Positions 63,705 through 64,000 of a DNA stretch of 64,000 bases are shown here, piece by piece. Made by a program: the position numbers and the translations under genes. The notes beneath the pieces are model-generated. The model ran no database searches. It was given only the letters and a program-made list of their open reading frames with translations, and had not been told where the DNA came from. The DNA comes from Bradyrhizobiaceae bacterium (GTDB taxonomy: Bacteria; Pseudomonadota; Alphaproteobacteria; Rhizobiales; Xanthobacteraceae). The stretch covers positions 23,528 through 87,527 of the forward strand of contig CANKHJ010000001.1 of NCBI GenBank assembly GCA_947481635.1, written 5' to 3'. The stretch's first letter is position 1. Every line of letters starts with the position of its first letter.

Positions 63705-64000
63705 GGCACTCCTCTTCCGTGTTGGAATTGAAAGTCAGTTCATGCCTTGCAGGGAAGTCTGCCGATTCATCGCTGCAGGACCGCAGCGACCGTCCAGGAG
63801 GTGCCTCATTCGTGCACGCGCTTCGCACTCGACCGAGGCGCCAAATCAACTCAGGTGCGCTTCAGTCAACGCGCCCGACGCTGGTATTCATCGCCGCGTT
63901 TGGAGCGCAGGAGGCAAAGGGTATCGTTTGGAATGACTCGGTCAAGATCAATTAATCTAGAGCCTGTCGTCATTTAGGGGATTCGCAAATCAGTCGAAGC
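63705..64000. other. upstream region of the dioxygenase operon
   Basis: About 296 bases at the window edge without a supported gene; several short open frames on both strands lack recognisable features. It should hold the operon promoter. TTTGGAAT near 63930 partly resembles the AT-rich motif of the neighbouring region, but only over eight bases. Confidence 0.35.

Noticed and set aside
1..64000. tRNA, rRNA, CRISPR array, insertion sequence or prophage
   Set aside because: I looked for tRNA arm patterns, regularly spaced repeats, transposase and phage proteins on both strands and found none; small RNAs without clear structure could be missed by eye.

Overview
The window is GC-rich chromosomal DNA from an alphaproteobacterium. 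Gene order and protein style (amidase, PBP1A and prfB in a row; a two-desulfurase suf operon; aminotransferase, hom, glpX and recJ in a row; Irr-type iron box) point to the Hyphomicrobiales, near Bradyrhizobium, Rhodopseudomonas and Pseudolabrys. This is an inference from family knowledge. I found no rRNA, tRNA, CRISPR array, insertion sequence or prophage.

Layout. 0.2-5.2 kb: cell-wall and translation genes (amidase, PBP1A, and prfB with an intact programmed +1 frameshift). 5.5-8.6 kb: a small basic protein, a beta carbonic anhydrase and an arsenic module (DUF6428, arsR, arsC, MIP channel) around a palindromic operator. 8.9-20.6 kb: MFS carrier, M23 peptidase, VOC protein, a short SDR relic, peroxiredoxin, a 1407-residue AsmA-like protein, tyrS, anmK and an alpha/beta hydrolase. 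20.7-28.5 kb: suf Fe-S assembly operon behind an Irr/ICE-like box, ending with a TfoX-like gene. 28.5-37.8 kb: diguanylate cyclase, DEAD-box helicase, a reverse-transsulfuration pair, L,D-transpeptidase and small membrane or secreted proteins, including a gene split by an in-frame amber codon. 37.9-53.6 kb: parE, DedA, a Tat-exported metallo-beta-lactamase-fold protein, argC, a Phd/VapC-like toxin-antitoxin pair, phaC, a lipoprotein, the aminotransferase-hom-glpX-hydrolase-GNAT series and recJ. 53.7-63.7 kb: an accessory uptake and catabolism region with a dihydroxyphthalate-decarboxylase-like protein, a tripartite tricarboxylate transporter with an amidohydrolase, and a NitT/TauT-type ABC importer with a TauD-like dioxygenase.

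The most interesting signal is a 12-bp AT-rich word, ATTTCCAAATTT, found three times upstream of three transcription units in the accessory region: the decarboxylase-like gene, the Bug binding protein, and amidohydrolase-tctB-tctA. Two copies extend to a perfect 16-bp inverted pair across the divergent promoter region. This suggests one regulator, not encoded here, controlling uptake and breakdown of an unidentified carboxylated compound. Other points are the Irr-like box before suf, the divergent ars operator, the amber-split gene, an SDR gene fossil and palindromic repeats lodged between genes, one of them inside the suf operon.
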